This document shows, piece by piece, positions 26,026-36,526 of a stretch of 64,000 nt of DNA. Source of the DNA: Rhizobium sp. ZPR4 (lineage in GTDB: Bacteria > Pseudomonadota > Alphaproteobacteria > Rhizobiales > Rhizobiaceae); assembly GCF_040215725.1 (NCBI RefSeq), contig NZ_CP157967.1:2542001-2606000 (forward strand), written 5' to 3'. A program made the position numbers and the translations under genes. Each line of letters opens with the position of its first letter. The first letter of the stretch is position 1. The notes under the pieces were generated by a model. It did no database searches, was not told the DNA's origin, and saw nothing but the letters and a program-made list of their open reading frames with translations.

Positions 26026-26289
26026 ATGCCGACGCAACTCAATAAGACGGCGGCCGGACGCCGCGCCTCTTTCAAGTCTCGTCGGCAAACGCCGATGTTT
26101 ACAAAGGAGTGGTCGATTCCGGCGATTCTCACCGTCTTCCTGCTGGGTGTCTGCGGTCTGATCGCCTATTTCACCTGGACGCTCATGCCGTCGGCGGCGA
26201 CGGTACAGAATCACGTCGGTGGCCCCTTCACACTCAGCGACGGCAATGGTCACCCGGCTGCCGATCCCGCGTCGAAAAAGCAGCCATAA
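26026..26289 (+). CDS. Truncated SCO1/SenC-like membrane protein
   Basis: 87 aa with GGAGG five bases before the ATG. After a basic N-terminus comes one membrane helix (IPAILTVFLLGVCGLIAYFT), then HVGGPFTLSDGNGHP. That segment matches the start of the thioredoxin-like domain of SCO proteins. The frame then stops at PASKKQP, so the CxxxC and the copper-binding His are absent. Full SCO proteins are about 200 aa and deliver copper to cytochrome oxidase. This is either a remnant or a small membrane protein kept for another use. Strong RBS argues for expression; copC follows 38 bases later. Confidence 0.6.
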   Translation: MPTQLNKTAAGRRASFKSRRQTPMFTKEWSIPAILTVFLLGVCGLIAYFTWTLMPSAATVQNHVGGPFTLSDGNGHPAADPASKKQP

Positions 26290-26327
26290 CTGCAGTCGCA
26301 GCCGACAAAGCTGAAAGGGAAACGAAA

Positions 26328-26696
26328 ATGCCTCGGATGAAGACGCTGCTTCTTGCCACAGCCACGATGACTATCGCTCTTGCAGGTCAGGCCGTTGCAC
26401 ACGCTCACCTGAAAACTTCCACGCCTGCCGCCGATAGCATCGTCAAGCAGGCACCTTCGGTGCTCGATCTCAGCTTCACCGAAAGCCTCAATCTGAAATT
26501 CAGCGGCGCGACGGTCATCGGACCGGAGAAGAAGACGATCAAGACTGGTAGCGCCACACTGGCGGACAGCGACAAAACGCTGACAATACCTGTGAGCGAC
26601 AAGCTCGCGCCTGGCAAATACACCGTCAAATGGCGGGTGCTTTCCAACGACGGCCACAAGACCAACGGCAGCTACAGCTTTACGGTCGCACCCTGA
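26328..26696 (+). CDS. copC: CopC-type periplasmic copper-binding protein
   Basis: 122 aa. Signal peptide (TLLLATATMTIALAGQAVA) ends just before HAHLKTSTPAADS; a His at the mature N-terminus is a known CopC copper ligand. The domain ends with RVLSNDGHKTNGSYSFTV, which carries the second His. CopC proteins bind Cu(II) in the periplasm and usually work with CopD. No copD follows here; the next gene is convergent. AAGGGA precedes the ATG at 26328. Confidence 0.88.
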   Translation: MPRMKTLLLATATMTIALAGQAVAHAHLKTSTPAADSIVKQAPSVLDLSFTESLNLKFSGATVIGPEKKTIKTGSATLADSDKTLTIPVSDKLAPGKYTVKWRVLSNDGHKTNGSYSFTVAP

Positions 26697-26713
26697 TCAC
26701 AAGGGCTGGCCGG

Positions 26714-27415
26714 CTATCCGACGACGCACTTCTTGACGAAATGCAGCCAGCTGTCGTTGCGCCGGATGGTCGCACGCGGCAGGCCGAACGGATCGTCGCC
26801 CGGCCGTGCCCGACCGCGGCGTGTCGTCGTCGCGGCGCTGTAACCGGCTTCATAGGCAAGCACGCGATCGAGTGGCGTTTCGTCGCCATAGGGAAAGCAG
26901 AAGGACGAAACGCCCTCATCAAGCAAATCTTCGAGCAGCTCGCGCGAATGCGTGATCTGACGGCGCGCCTCTTCCATGGGTAGTTGCGGCAGGCGAACGT
27001 GGTCAAGCGTATGCGACCCCACCTCATGCCCCAGGCTGTGCCAAGCCTTCAGCTGTTCGACCGACATGCAAGACGCATGCGCCACGCCAAGGGGGGCATC
27101 CCAGACATTACCGCCGCCGATCTGGTTTGCCACAACGAAATTCGTGGCGGTGAAGCCGAATTCCTGCAGCACGGGCAAGGCATTCTCATAAACATTGGCG
27201 TAGCTGTCATCGAAGGTGATGGCAGCGACTTTACCGGTCTTCTCGCCCCGGATGTAAGGCATTGCCTCACGCAGCGATACGCCCTGAATTCCAAGCTTCT
27301 TCAGCCATTCCATCTGACGACGGAACGCTTCGGGATGGACGACCATGCTTCTGAACGGCGCCTTGCGCGACGGCGGCGCCGCAATCTGATGATATGCGAG
27401 GATCGGAACAGCCAC
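26714..27415 (-). CDS. Polysaccharide deacetylase (NodB-homology domain)
   Basis: 233 aa. It starts PILAYHQIA. The NodB-homology motifs are AAITFDDSYANVYENA (metal-binding Asp pair) and EVGSHTLDHVRL (HxxxH metal site), followed by FCFPYG. These residues indicate a metal-dependent de-N-acetylase or related carbohydrate esterase (CE4). There is no signal peptide. Last in a minus-strand row after GT25 (11-base gap), so it probably modifies the same surface glycan. Confidence 0.88.
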   Translation of the reverse strand: MAVPILAYHQIAAPPSRKAPFRSMVVHPEAFRRQMEWLKKLGIQGVSLREAMPYIRGEKTGKVAAITFDDSYANVYENALPVLQEFGFTATNFVVANQIGGGNVWDAPLGVAHASCMSVEQLKAWHSLGHEVGSHTLDHVRLPQLPMEEARRQITHSRELLEDLLDEGVSSFCFPYGDETPLDRVLAYEAGYSAATTTRRGRARPGDDPFGLPRATIRRNDSWLHFVKKCVVG

Positions 27416-27426
27416 GATGGATCGTC

Positions 27427-28290
27427 TCAGATGATGCGGCGCGAGCGAAGTGCGATCTTCGCACGATAGAGCGGCCGCAACACCTCTCTGGAGAGCCTCT
27501 CAACCAGCGTCTTGTGGCTTTTGATCGTGCTGCCGCCGAGCTGGGGAGAAATCTCACGCACGCCGCCCGGCAGGACCGAGAGCGGAGATACGCGGGTAAA
27601 CCAGCTCATCTGCACAGTGGTATCGACAGGCCTGTCGAAGACGGAGGTCGCTTCCAGCAGACGGATGGCGGCATCGCGGCTGACGAGCTGGGCTACCATG
27701 CCGAGACCGATCCGTGTCGGCTGAATGACATTAGTCTCTCCCTGGGAAAGAACACATCTGCCATGCTCCTTGCCCATACGAAATGGAAAGCGAATGAAAG
27801 AGCCCGGCTTCAGACAGGCCTTCGCGGCAGCAAAAGCCGCATGGAACGCATCGTCGATCTCGACATCGTCCTCGAAGATGAGACCTGCGTCGATATCCTG
27901 CTCGACGATGGCAGCCCAAGCCTTGCGATGCGACAGAAAGCAGGCGATCTCGCCCATGCTCATGGCAAACGGATAATACGGCTTCTGCAGCCGAGGACGG
28001 TAGACGCTGTCGATCTCGGCGGCACTCAGAGTGCGGCCATCGACTGCGTCGATAATCTCGCTTTGCACCGGAAGCTTCGCAGCAAGCCTTTCGACCTGTG
28101 GCATGCGATCACGGGCGCGAGCCAGATGGATGATGAAGCCGCGAATGACAGGCTGGTCCGGCGTGTCCCGAACAACACCGACCGGATTGGACGCAGGAGC
28201 GAACTCGAATCCCGTATGAGATCTTTCGAGCGGCATCGCCGAAGACGGGTTGAATTCGTGGGCTTGCATGAATGGATACCTCGAGGTCAT
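27427..28290 (-). CDS. Glycosyltransferase family 25 protein
   Basis: 287 aa. After about 45 poorly structured residues it has GFIIHLARARDRMPQVERLA, then PFAMSMGEIACFLSHRKAW and LIFEDDVEID. These are the family 25 (LPS galactosyltransferase) motifs, with the EDDV metal/nucleotide-sugar site. It lies 11 bases upstream of the deacetylase gene and downstream of the GT29-like gene. Likely adds a sugar to lipopolysaccharide or another surface glycan. Acceptor unknown. Confidence 0.85.
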   Translation of the reverse strand: MTSRYPFMQAHEFNPSSAMPLERSHTGFEFAPASNPVGVVRDTPDQPVIRGFIIHLARARDRMPQVERLAAKLPVQSEIIDAVDGRTLSAAEIDSVYRPRLQKPYYPFAMSMGEIACFLSHRKAWAAIVEQDIDAGLIFEDDVEIDDAFHAAFAAAKACLKPGSFIRFPFRMGKEHGRCVLSQGETNVIQPTRIGLGMVAQLVSRDAAIRLLEATSVFDRPVDTTVQMSWFTRVSPLSVLPGGVREISPQLGGSTIKSHKTLVERLSREVLRPLYRAKIALRSRRII

Positions 28291-28393
28291 ATTTCGCGAG
28301 GCTCTAGCAATCCTGAATGAAAGCGAGCTTAGGCAAACCTGAGGCGAAACTGAAAATGGTTGTTTTCAACTGGTCTGAACAACTGAAAGAAGG

Positions 28394-29011
28394 CTAAACG
28401 AGCACGCTGATGCGGCCGCTCGCCATTTTGTCTTCAACCCAACGGCGTTCATCCAGCCAGGCATGGCGTTTCCACCCTTCCCAGCTGAAACCGCACAGCT
28501 TCACGTTCCATTCGTCGGCGGGCAATCGTGACAGCACATATCGGATGCCGAAGAAGCCGGTACTCGGGAAGAGCTGGTGCATCCGGCATTGGGTTACGCC
28601 GAGTTCCCTGCAGCCCTCGATGTAGAACTGCGGCGGCATGATGCGGATTTCCTTGCCGGCAGCACCGACCAATTCGATCGTCCGCATGGTCCAATCGCTT
28701 CGTCTGCCTTTCAGGCGCGAGAGAAGATTGGGCTTGGGGTGATATTTGCGGATAATGTCGGGATGATAGGCAAGCACGACCTCTTTGGCTGCCGTGAACG
28801 TCGCACTGGTCAGGAAGGTCGGGTCCGTCAATCGGCGCTGCATCGGCTTGCTGGAAGCTGCAAGCATAAGAATATCGGTGCGTGAACCGCTCATGCCGAT
28901 CGAGGCCTTCGGCTCGTTGAAACGCATTGCAAATTCTGCATTGTCCACGACCTCCGAGAGGTCGCGCTGCAGCTCGCCATTGCCAATGATGATTGCCGTC
29001 TTACGGGTCAA
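28394..29011 (-). CDS. GT29-like (sialyltransferase-fold) protein
   Basis: 205 aa, probably starting at the TTG at 29011; no ATG or GTG lies between an upstream TAG and this codon. AIIIGNGELQRDL, AMRFNEPKA, SGSRTDILMLAA and the later STGFFGIRYVLSRLP resemble the L and S motifs of family 29 glycosyltransferases. Rhizobial relatives are also called 'urease operon accessory protein', a name without functional support here. The context of GT25 and a polysaccharide deacetylase argues for a surface-glycan enzyme. Confidence 0.6.
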   Translation of the reverse strand: MTRKTAIIIGNGELQRDLSEVVDNAEFAMRFNEPKASIGMSGSRTDILMLAASSKPMQRRLTDPTFLTSATFTAAKEVVLAYHPDIIRKYHPKPNLLSRLKGRRSDWTMRTIELVGAAGKEIRIMPPQFYIEGCRELGVTQCRMHQLFPSTGFFGIRYVLSRLPADEWNVKLCGFSWEGWKRHAWLDERRWVEDKMASGRISVLV

Positions 29012-29242
29012 ATATGAATATCCATCAGGTCTGAAATCGCCGACCTAATGGAGCCAAATGAAGCCAAACTGAATGACGGATCAGGGAAGGATGCATAAAT
29101 CCTGACACGAACCTGAAAGCCGTCACAATGTCACTTGCAAGCAACAGCAGTGCCTGAAAACCGCGCTTCAGCTCAAATTTGCACGCAGCCTCTAGGCCGC
29201 GCAAACCCGATTTCGATCGCAAACGAGTAGAACTTGCCGAAT

Positions 29243-29267
29243 CAAAAAAGGAGCCCAAACGGGCTCC
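29243..29267 (-). terminator. Terminator after the DUF882 gene
   Basis: On the minus strand GGAGCCC-GTTT-GGGCTCC is followed by six T. Textbook rho-independent terminator, 30 bases after the stop. Confidence 0.93.
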
Positions 29268-29296
29268 CCGAAGCTATACTGATGTTTATATCTGGC

Positions 29297-31246
29297 CTAT
29301 TCGACCGAATTGAACTTCTTCACCTGAAGGAAATTCACTGCCGAACCGCTGAAGCGTTCGGGATCGATCGATGCCGTCTGCACCTTGAAACCATCCGTGT
29401 AAACGGCAGTCGGCTGGGCACGGAGCGTCGGGCTCACGAAGCGCGGTGCCTTGACCGGGCGGTTCACAATCTCGACCCGGGCCTTTGCGATCGCCCATTG
29501 CGAGATCATCTTCTCCGTCAGCGTCGGCGCAGTCGTCACAGTTGCTCGGCCTGAATCGGCATCGACGGCATCCTGTTTGTTTGGCCGGCCGCCCTTGGTC
29601 GCAATACCAGCGGCAATCGGACGTTCCTGCGGCGTTGTCGGCTCGAAGCCGTCGTTGAAGCGACGGTTACTGGCTTTAACTTCGCTGCGGATCGGCGCGA
29701 GCGCGGCCACTTGCATCGGCATTTGCTGAGCCGGTCTCTGCTGCGGCAGAACGGCGGCGATTGCCTGCGCCGCGTCATTACCGTTGCTTGCGGGCGCCAG
29801 CTGATCCTTCGACGCGACGTTGTTTGACGGCTGTGCCACCGGAACCGCACTATTGGCATCCGATCGATCGGGACGGCTTTGCTCCAGAGCCGCAATGACC
29901 GAAGGCGAAAGTGCGCCTGCATCAGCCTGGTCGTCGGCAGCCTCCTGATCGGCATCGGCTGATGCCAGGAGGCTTTCCGCCAGTTCCGGACGCTGCGCCG
30001 GCACCGGAACGGCTGCCAGCTGGCCTTTCATGTCAGCTTCGGCCGATGCCACTTCCGCATCACCAGGCGAACGCCGATCAAGCAAGGATGGTACGGGCAC
30101 ATGATAGGAGCGAAGATCGGCATATTGCGGCTGATCGCCCGTATCCGGCATGGCGGCGGCAAGCGCATCCTGAGCAGCGTTACGAGACGGCGAGACGAGA
30201 GCGGAAGCCACATCGCTGCCGGCAGGCTGATTGCCAAATGCCGGGCGAACCTGCGGAACAGGCGCGTTTACGCTGGCGACCTGAACCTGGGCCGGGGCTG
30301 GGGCCGGAGCGGCGCCATCGTCACCATCATCACTGGCAACCGGAGCCGGCTGACCCTTGCGGGCAGCCGAGGCGACAGCCACCGGTGCCGCCGTCGTTCC
30401 GGTATCCGCATTGTCCTCTTCCTCATCCGCACCGCCGCCGCCACCAAACAGGCGAGCGAAGAAACCGCGGCGCGGCGAAGAGGAACTGGCGATCTGGATA
30501 TCGTCGGACGACATGCGGCGCTTATAATCGGCAACCGCCTGCTGGTAGCCAGGCAACGGCTTGCCGTCGGCCGGAATATGCATCGTCTTGCCATCCGGGA
30601 AGAGGCGGACGAGGTCCTGGCGATCCATGCGCGGCCATGCGCGCACACCACCGACGTCCATATGCACGAAGGGCGATCCCGAGGTCGGATAATAGCCGAC
30701 GCCGCCGACCTGCAGCTTCATGCCGATTTCGCGCAGCTTGGTGAGCTTGACGTCGGGAATATAGAAGTCCATCGCGTTGCCGAGCATATGCTGGCTCTTC
30801 TTGGCAACGCCGGTATGGGCGTTGCGCGTGCGCAGCATCTCGTTGGTGCCTGGCGAACGGAAACCGCAGATCACGTAGATGAATTCATGTGAACCGCTTT
30901 CGCGGTAGACTTCCCAGATCAGGTCGAACAGGCGCGGATTCATCTTGGTCGGCTGATTCTTGCGCCAGTCGCGCAGGATGCGATTCAGCTTCTCCAGGCC
31001 GTCCGGATCGAACTTGCCATTGCGCTTGTAAGTGATGACGGCCTTTTCGCCGGTGTGGACATAATAGATCTTCAGGCTGCGGGTTTCACCGCCAGCCTGC
31101 GAGGGAGTGCCAACGAAAACAGGGGTAGAAACGGCCAAAGCAAGGAGGCCAACGGCTACGACCTTGGCCACCTTGCTAAATAGGTTAGAGCACGCAGAAT
31201 GCCAGCTCAAGCTATTAGGCTTGGTATTTGCACTCAAATTCGGCAA
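29297..31246 (-). CDS. DUF882/YcbK-like peptidase-fold protein with long repeat-poor tail
   Basis: 649 aa, probably from the TTG at 31246 with GGGGA just upstream. A signal/anchor segment (about 27-50, VVAVGLLALAVSTPVFVG) precedes the DUF882 domain (about 55-240). That domain carries CGFRSPGTNEMLR, KKSQHMLGNAMDFYIPD and SPFVHMDVGGVRAWPR, the His/Asp metal site of the M15 peptidase-like fold. The last 400 residues are Ala/Pro/Gln-rich low complexity with a short conserved C-terminus. YcbK-type proteins act on peptidoglycan cross-links or are associated with them. A good terminator follows. Confidence 0.85.
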   Translation of the reverse strand: MPNLSANTKPNSLSWHSACSNLFSKVAKVVAVGLLALAVSTPVFVGTPSQAGGETRSLKIYYVHTGEKAVITYKRNGKFDPDGLEKLNRILRDWRKNQPTKMNPRLFDLIWEVYRESGSHEFIYVICGFRSPGTNEMLRTRNAHTGVAKKSQHMLGNAMDFYIPDVKLTKLREIGMKLQVGGVGYYPTSGSPFVHMDVGGVRAWPRMDRQDLVRLFPDGKTMHIPADGKPLPGYQQAVADYKRRMSSDDIQIASSSSPRRGFFARLFGGGGGADEEEDNADTGTTAAPVAVASAARKGQPAPVASDDGDDGAAPAPAPAQVQVASVNAPVPQVRPAFGNQPAGSDVASALVSPSRNAAQDALAAAMPDTGDQPQYADLRSYHVPVPSLLDRRSPGDAEVASAEADMKGQLAAVPVPAQRPELAESLLASADADQEAADDQADAGALSPSVIAALEQSRPDRSDANSAVPVAQPSNNVASKDQLAPASNGNDAAQAIAAVLPQQRPAQQMPMQVAALAPIRSEVKASNRRFNDGFEPTTPQERPIAAGIATKGGRPNKQDAVDADSGRATVTTAPTLTEKMISQWAIAKARVEIVNRPVKAPRFVSPTLRAQPTAVYTDGFKVQTASIDPERFSGSAVNFLQVKKFNSVE

Positions 31247-31421
31247 TTCGATCCCCGTCCGACAGACAATGTCGCATCGTGTTCCAAATGGCTGTCAATT
31301 GCGGTGACACGATGGCAAAAATGCCACACATGATCGACCCCTTCATACATGGTGAACGATGCACTAACAAGTGCTTTACGACGGGTAACAAAATATGCTT
31401 GCCTAAACGTTAAGCTTTCCT

Positions 31422-33002
<1,581 letters not shown>

Positions 33003-33222
33003 TGGTGCCTCACTTCATGCGAAACCTGACACGGACATTCGCAGAAAGGCTTGAACATGAAGTTTTGCCAAAACCTCGCATTTTAATCATTGTGACGAAT
33101 GTAACGCCGTCCATGATTCAACCTTCGGTGCAGGAAAATCAGGCCTTGCAGCAGGCTTTCCAGCCGAATAGACACGAACGGATCGGACGATCCGAAAAAT
33201 AAAAGCAGAGGAAATTTCGCCC

Positions 33223-35088
33223 ATGAGCCCGACCTCGCTCCACTCCCTCATTAATTTCTCGGCCATTAAATTCTCAGCGGGCCAGGCGACCGGCCAGGCA
33301 CTTGGAGACCTGCCGGCCTGGAAGCTAAGCGATCTCTATCCTTCCTCCACGTCCCCCGAATTCATCGGCGATATGGAAAAGGCCGGCAAGATGGCCATTG
33401 CCTTCGAGGAAAAGTGGAAGGGCAAGCTTACCGATGCAGCGGCCAAAACGGGCGACGCCGGCATCGGCGCAGCCATCAAGGAGTATGAGGCGCTTGACGA
33501 TATCATGGGGCGCCTCGGCTCGTATGCCGGGCTCACCTATTTTTCCAACACCATCGATCCCGCCAACGGCAAGCTCTATGGCGACGTTCAGGCAAAGCTG
33601 ACCGACTATGCCGCACATCTGCTGTTTTTCCCGCTGGAACTGAACCGCATCGACGACGCTGTGATGGATGCCTGCATGGCGAACGACGCCACCGCCGGCC
33701 ACTATCGCCCCTGGATCGTCGACCTGCGCAAGGACAAGCCGCATCAGCTCGACGACAAGCTCGAGCAGCTGTTCCTGGAGAAGTCGATGACCAGCGCCGC
33801 TGCCTTCAACCGGCTGTTCGACGAGACGATGGCGGAGCTGCGCTTCGAGATCGACGGCGAGAAGCAGCCGCTGGAAGTCGCCTTGAACATGCTGCAGGAA
33901 CAGGATCCGGAAGCACGCCGCAAGGCGGCCATGGCACTTGCCGAAACCTTCAAGGCCAATCTGCGCACCTTCACGCTGATCACCAATACGCTCGCCAAGG
34001 ACAAGGAAATCGCTGACCGCTGGCGCGGCTTCGAGGACATCGCCGATTCGAGGCATCTGGCCAACCGCGTTGAGCGCGAGGTGGTGGATGCACTCGCAGC
34101 CGCTGTGCGCGACGCCTATCCGCGCCTGTCGCATCGCTATTATAAGATGAAGGCCAAGTGGCTCGGCATGGACCAGATGAACTTCTGGGACCGCAATGCG
34201 CCGCTGCCGGAAACGCCCAATGCGCTGATCCCCTGGACCGATGCGAAAGACACGGTTCTTTCGGCCTACGGCAATTTCGCGCCGGAGATGGCTGCGATCG
34301 CCAAGCGCTTCTTCGACGAGGAATGGATCGACGCGCCGGTGCGTCCCGGCAAGGCGCCGGGGGCCTTTGCGCATCCGACCGTGCCGTCAGCCCATCCTTA
34401 TGTGCTGGTCAACTATATGGGCAAGCCGCGCGATGTCATGACGCTGGCCCATGAACTCGGCCATGGCGTGCATCAGGTACTGGCCGGCGGCCAGGGCGCG
34501 CTGATGTGCCAGACACCTTTGACTCTTGCCGAGACCGCATCCGTCTTCGGCGAAATGCTGACCTTCCGCGCGCTGCTCGACAAGACCACGGACAAGCGCG
34601 AACGCAAGGCGATGCTCGCCCAGAAGGTCGAGGACATGATCAACACGGTCGTGCGCCAGATCGCCTTCTACGAATTCGAGCGCAAGGTGCACACCGCCCG
34701 CAAGAATGGTGAACTGACATCGGACAATATCGGCGAGCTGTGGCTCTCCGTGCAGGAGGAAAGCTTAGGCCCGGCGATCAAGATCTCCGAGGGTTACGAG
34801 ACCTATTGGGCCTATATCCCCCATTTCATCCACTCGCCCTTCTACGTTTACGCCTATGCCTTCGGCGATTGCCTGGTGAACTCGCTCTATGCCGTCTACC
34901 GCAACGCCGAGAAGGGCTTCCAGGAGAAGTATTTCGAGCTCCTGAAGGCCGGCGGCACCAAGCATCATTCCGAACTCCTGAAGCCTTTCGGCCTCGACGC
35001 CACCGATCCGTCGTTCTGGAGCAAGGGTTTGTCGATGATCGAAGGGCTGATCGACGAGCTGGAAGCGTTAGATTTAGATAAGGACTGA
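33223..35088 (+). CDS. pepF: Oligoendopeptidase F family metallopeptidase
   Basis: 621 aa. The zinc motif HELGHGVHQ (His410, Glu411, His414) defines an M3 peptidase, with downstream Glu in LAETASVFGEML. Other M3B features are the N-terminal helical region and YVYAYAFGDCLVNSLYAVYR near the end. It should hydrolyse cytosolic oligopeptides. GAGGAAA precedes the ATG. Length fits the M3B family. It is followed by an intergenic palindromic element rather than a terminator. Confidence 0.95.
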   Translation: MSPTSLHSLINFSAIKFSAGQATGQALGDLPAWKLSDLYPSSTSPEFIGDMEKAGKMAIAFEEKWKGKLTDAAAKTGDAGIGAAIKEYEALDDIMGRLGSYAGLTYFSNTIDPANGKLYGDVQAKLTDYAAHLLFFPLELNRIDDAVMDACMANDATAGHYRPWIVDLRKDKPHQLDDKLEQLFLEKSMTSAAAFNRLFDETMAELRFEIDGEKQPLEVALNMLQEQDPEARRKAAMALAETFKANLRTFTLITNTLAKDKEIADRWRGFEDIADSRHLANRVEREVVDALAAAVRDAYPRLSHRYYKMKAKWLGMDQMNFWDRNAPLPETPNALIPWTDAKDTVLSAYGNFAPEMAAIAKRFFDEEWIDAPVRPGKAPGAFAHPTVPSAHPYVLVNYMGKPRDVMTLAHELGHGVHQVLAGGQGALMCQTPLTLAETASVFGEMLTFRALLDKTTDKRERKAMLAQKVEDMINTVVRQIAFYEFERKVHTARKNGELTSDNIGELWLSVQEESLGPAIKISEGYETYWAYIPHFIHSPFYVYAYAFGDCLVNSLYAVYRNAEKGFQEKYFELLKAGGTKHHSELLKPFGLDATDPSFWSKGLSMIEGLIDELEALDLDKD

Positions 35089-35155
35089 GATCTCTCGCTT
35101 GCTCGCAGGAGTGGCAGGTCAGGCACGTCTGCCATCGCTGCATCCTCGCGCATGA

Positions 35156-35297
35156 CCCCTCACCCCGACCCTCTCCCCGCCAATGTGGGGAGAGGGAGAT
35201 ACGGCAGCAATATTTGCATCATTTGGGCAAGAATGGTGCGGTAAACGCCGGATCGGTTCCCTCTCCCCACGAGCGGGGAGAGGGCAAGGGTGAGGGG
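35156..35297. repeat. Nested inverted-repeat element, about 142 bp
   Basis: Outer arms (35156-35179 and 35274-35297) are 24 bases with about two mismatches and start CCCCTCACCC. Inside, two smaller hairpins occur: CCCTCTCCCC...GGGGAGAGGG at 35169-35196 and again at 35259-35284. It fills most of the pepF-pabB gap. It looks like a short mobile or palindromic repeat (rhizobial intergenic mosaic type); no coding capacity is seen. Confidence 0.75.
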
Positions 35298-35365
35298 CCA
35301 AGCGTAACGGCACCTGCAATCATGCCTGGGATCGACTGAACGAAACACTGGATCGAAATCCGCGC

Positions 35366-36526
35366 ATGGCCGACGCCATACCCTACGTCCTCTTCAGGGA
35401 CGACAGCACCGCACAGGTGATGATCTTTGCCGAACCGGCCGAGATCATCATCGCCCATACGCGCGAGCAATTCTTCGATGCCCTCGATCGAATGGAAGAC
35501 GCCAGGCGGCAGGGAAAGTGGCTTGCCGGCTACATCGCCTATGAGGCCGGCCATCTCTTCGAGGAAAAACTCGCGCCCTTCGCCGAGGAAAACAGGGAAA
35601 CGCCCCTGCTTTGCTTCGGCGTTTTCGACGCCCCGGCGGCGGATGACCATCCGCTTGCTCAGCCCGCACAGCGGCAGGAAAACCAGGAGTTCCTGACGGA
35701 GCCGAAAGCTACCTGGGATTTCGAGACCTATCGGGAGCGCTTCGACAGGCTGCATCAGCATCTACGCCTGGGCGATTGCTATCAGGCAAATCTCACCATG
35801 CCGATCCATGCGCGCTGGAACGGCGATCCCCGCGCCGCCTTCTGGTCGCTGATCGAGCGGCAACCCGTCAAATACGGCGCGCTCGTCGATCTCGGCGGTC
35901 CTATCATCCTGTCACGCTCGCCGGAGCTTTTCTTCCGCACGGACAAGAACGGCTGGATCGAGACGCATCCGATGAAGGGCACAGCCAAGCGCGGCGCAAA
36001 TGCCGCGGAGGACGACGCGATCGTCGCCGCCATGCTCGCCGATGAGAAGACGCAGGCCGAAAACCGCATGATCGTCGACCTGCTGCGCAACGATATCTCG
36101 CGCATCACGCAAGTCGGCACGCTGGACGTCCCCAAGCTCTTCGAAATCGAGACCTACCCTACCCTGCACCAGATGGTCAGCCATGTGCAGGCCAAGCTGC
36201 TGCCTGATATATCGATCCGCGGCATCCTTGCCGCGCTCTTCCCCTGCGGCTCGATCACCGGCGCGCCGAAAATGCGGGCGATGGAAATCCTGCATGACCT
36301 CGAAGACGGCCCCCGCGATGCCTATTGCGGCGCGATCGGCATGATCTCGCCCACAGGCGCCATGCGTTTTTCGGTGGCGATCCGCACGATCTCGCTTTTC
36401 GAAGACGGCCGCGCAGTGTTCAATGTCGGCGGAGGCATCGTCTTCGATTCGACGGCGGAAGCGGAATATGAGGAATGCCTCCTCAAGGCGCGCTTCGCCG
36501 TGGGGGACCGATGGATCGACCGGTAG
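35366..36526 (+). CDS. pabB: Aminodeoxychorismate synthase component I
   Basis: 386 aa. Chorismate-binding motifs: IILSRSPELFF, THPMKGTAKRG (the Lys-containing site), AENRMIVDLLRNDISRI, CGSITGAPKMRAMEI and FNVGGGIVFDS. It makes 4-amino-4-deoxychorismate, a folate precursor. The C-terminal 16 bases overlap the next gene, a PabC-like lyase. This pairing strongly supports the PabB rather than the TrpE assignment. Confidence 0.93.
   Translation: MADAIPYVLFRDDSTAQVMIFAEPAEIIIAHTREQFFDALDRMEDARRQGKWLAGYIAYEAGHLFEEKLAPFAEENRETPLLCFGVFDAPAADDHPLAQPAQRQENQEFLTEPKATWDFETYRERFDRLHQHLRLGDCYQANLTMPIHARWNGDPRAAFWSLIERQPVKYGALVDLGGPIILSRSPELFFRTDKNGWIETHPMKGTAKRGANAAEDDAIVAAMLADEKTQAENRMIVDLLRNDISRITQVGTLDVPKLFEIETYPTLHQMVSHVQAKLLPDISIRGILAALFPCGSITGAPKMRAMEILHDLEDGPRDAYCGAIGMISPTGAMRFSVAIRTISLFEDGRAVFNVGGGIVFDSTAEAEYEECLLKARFAVGDRWIDR

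Noticed and set aside
25921..26043. 40-codon ORF with AAGGA upstream, overlapping the start of the SCO-like gene
   Set aside because: Short, no recognised sequence, and overlapping a better-supported start; a leader peptide cannot be excluded but is not supported.
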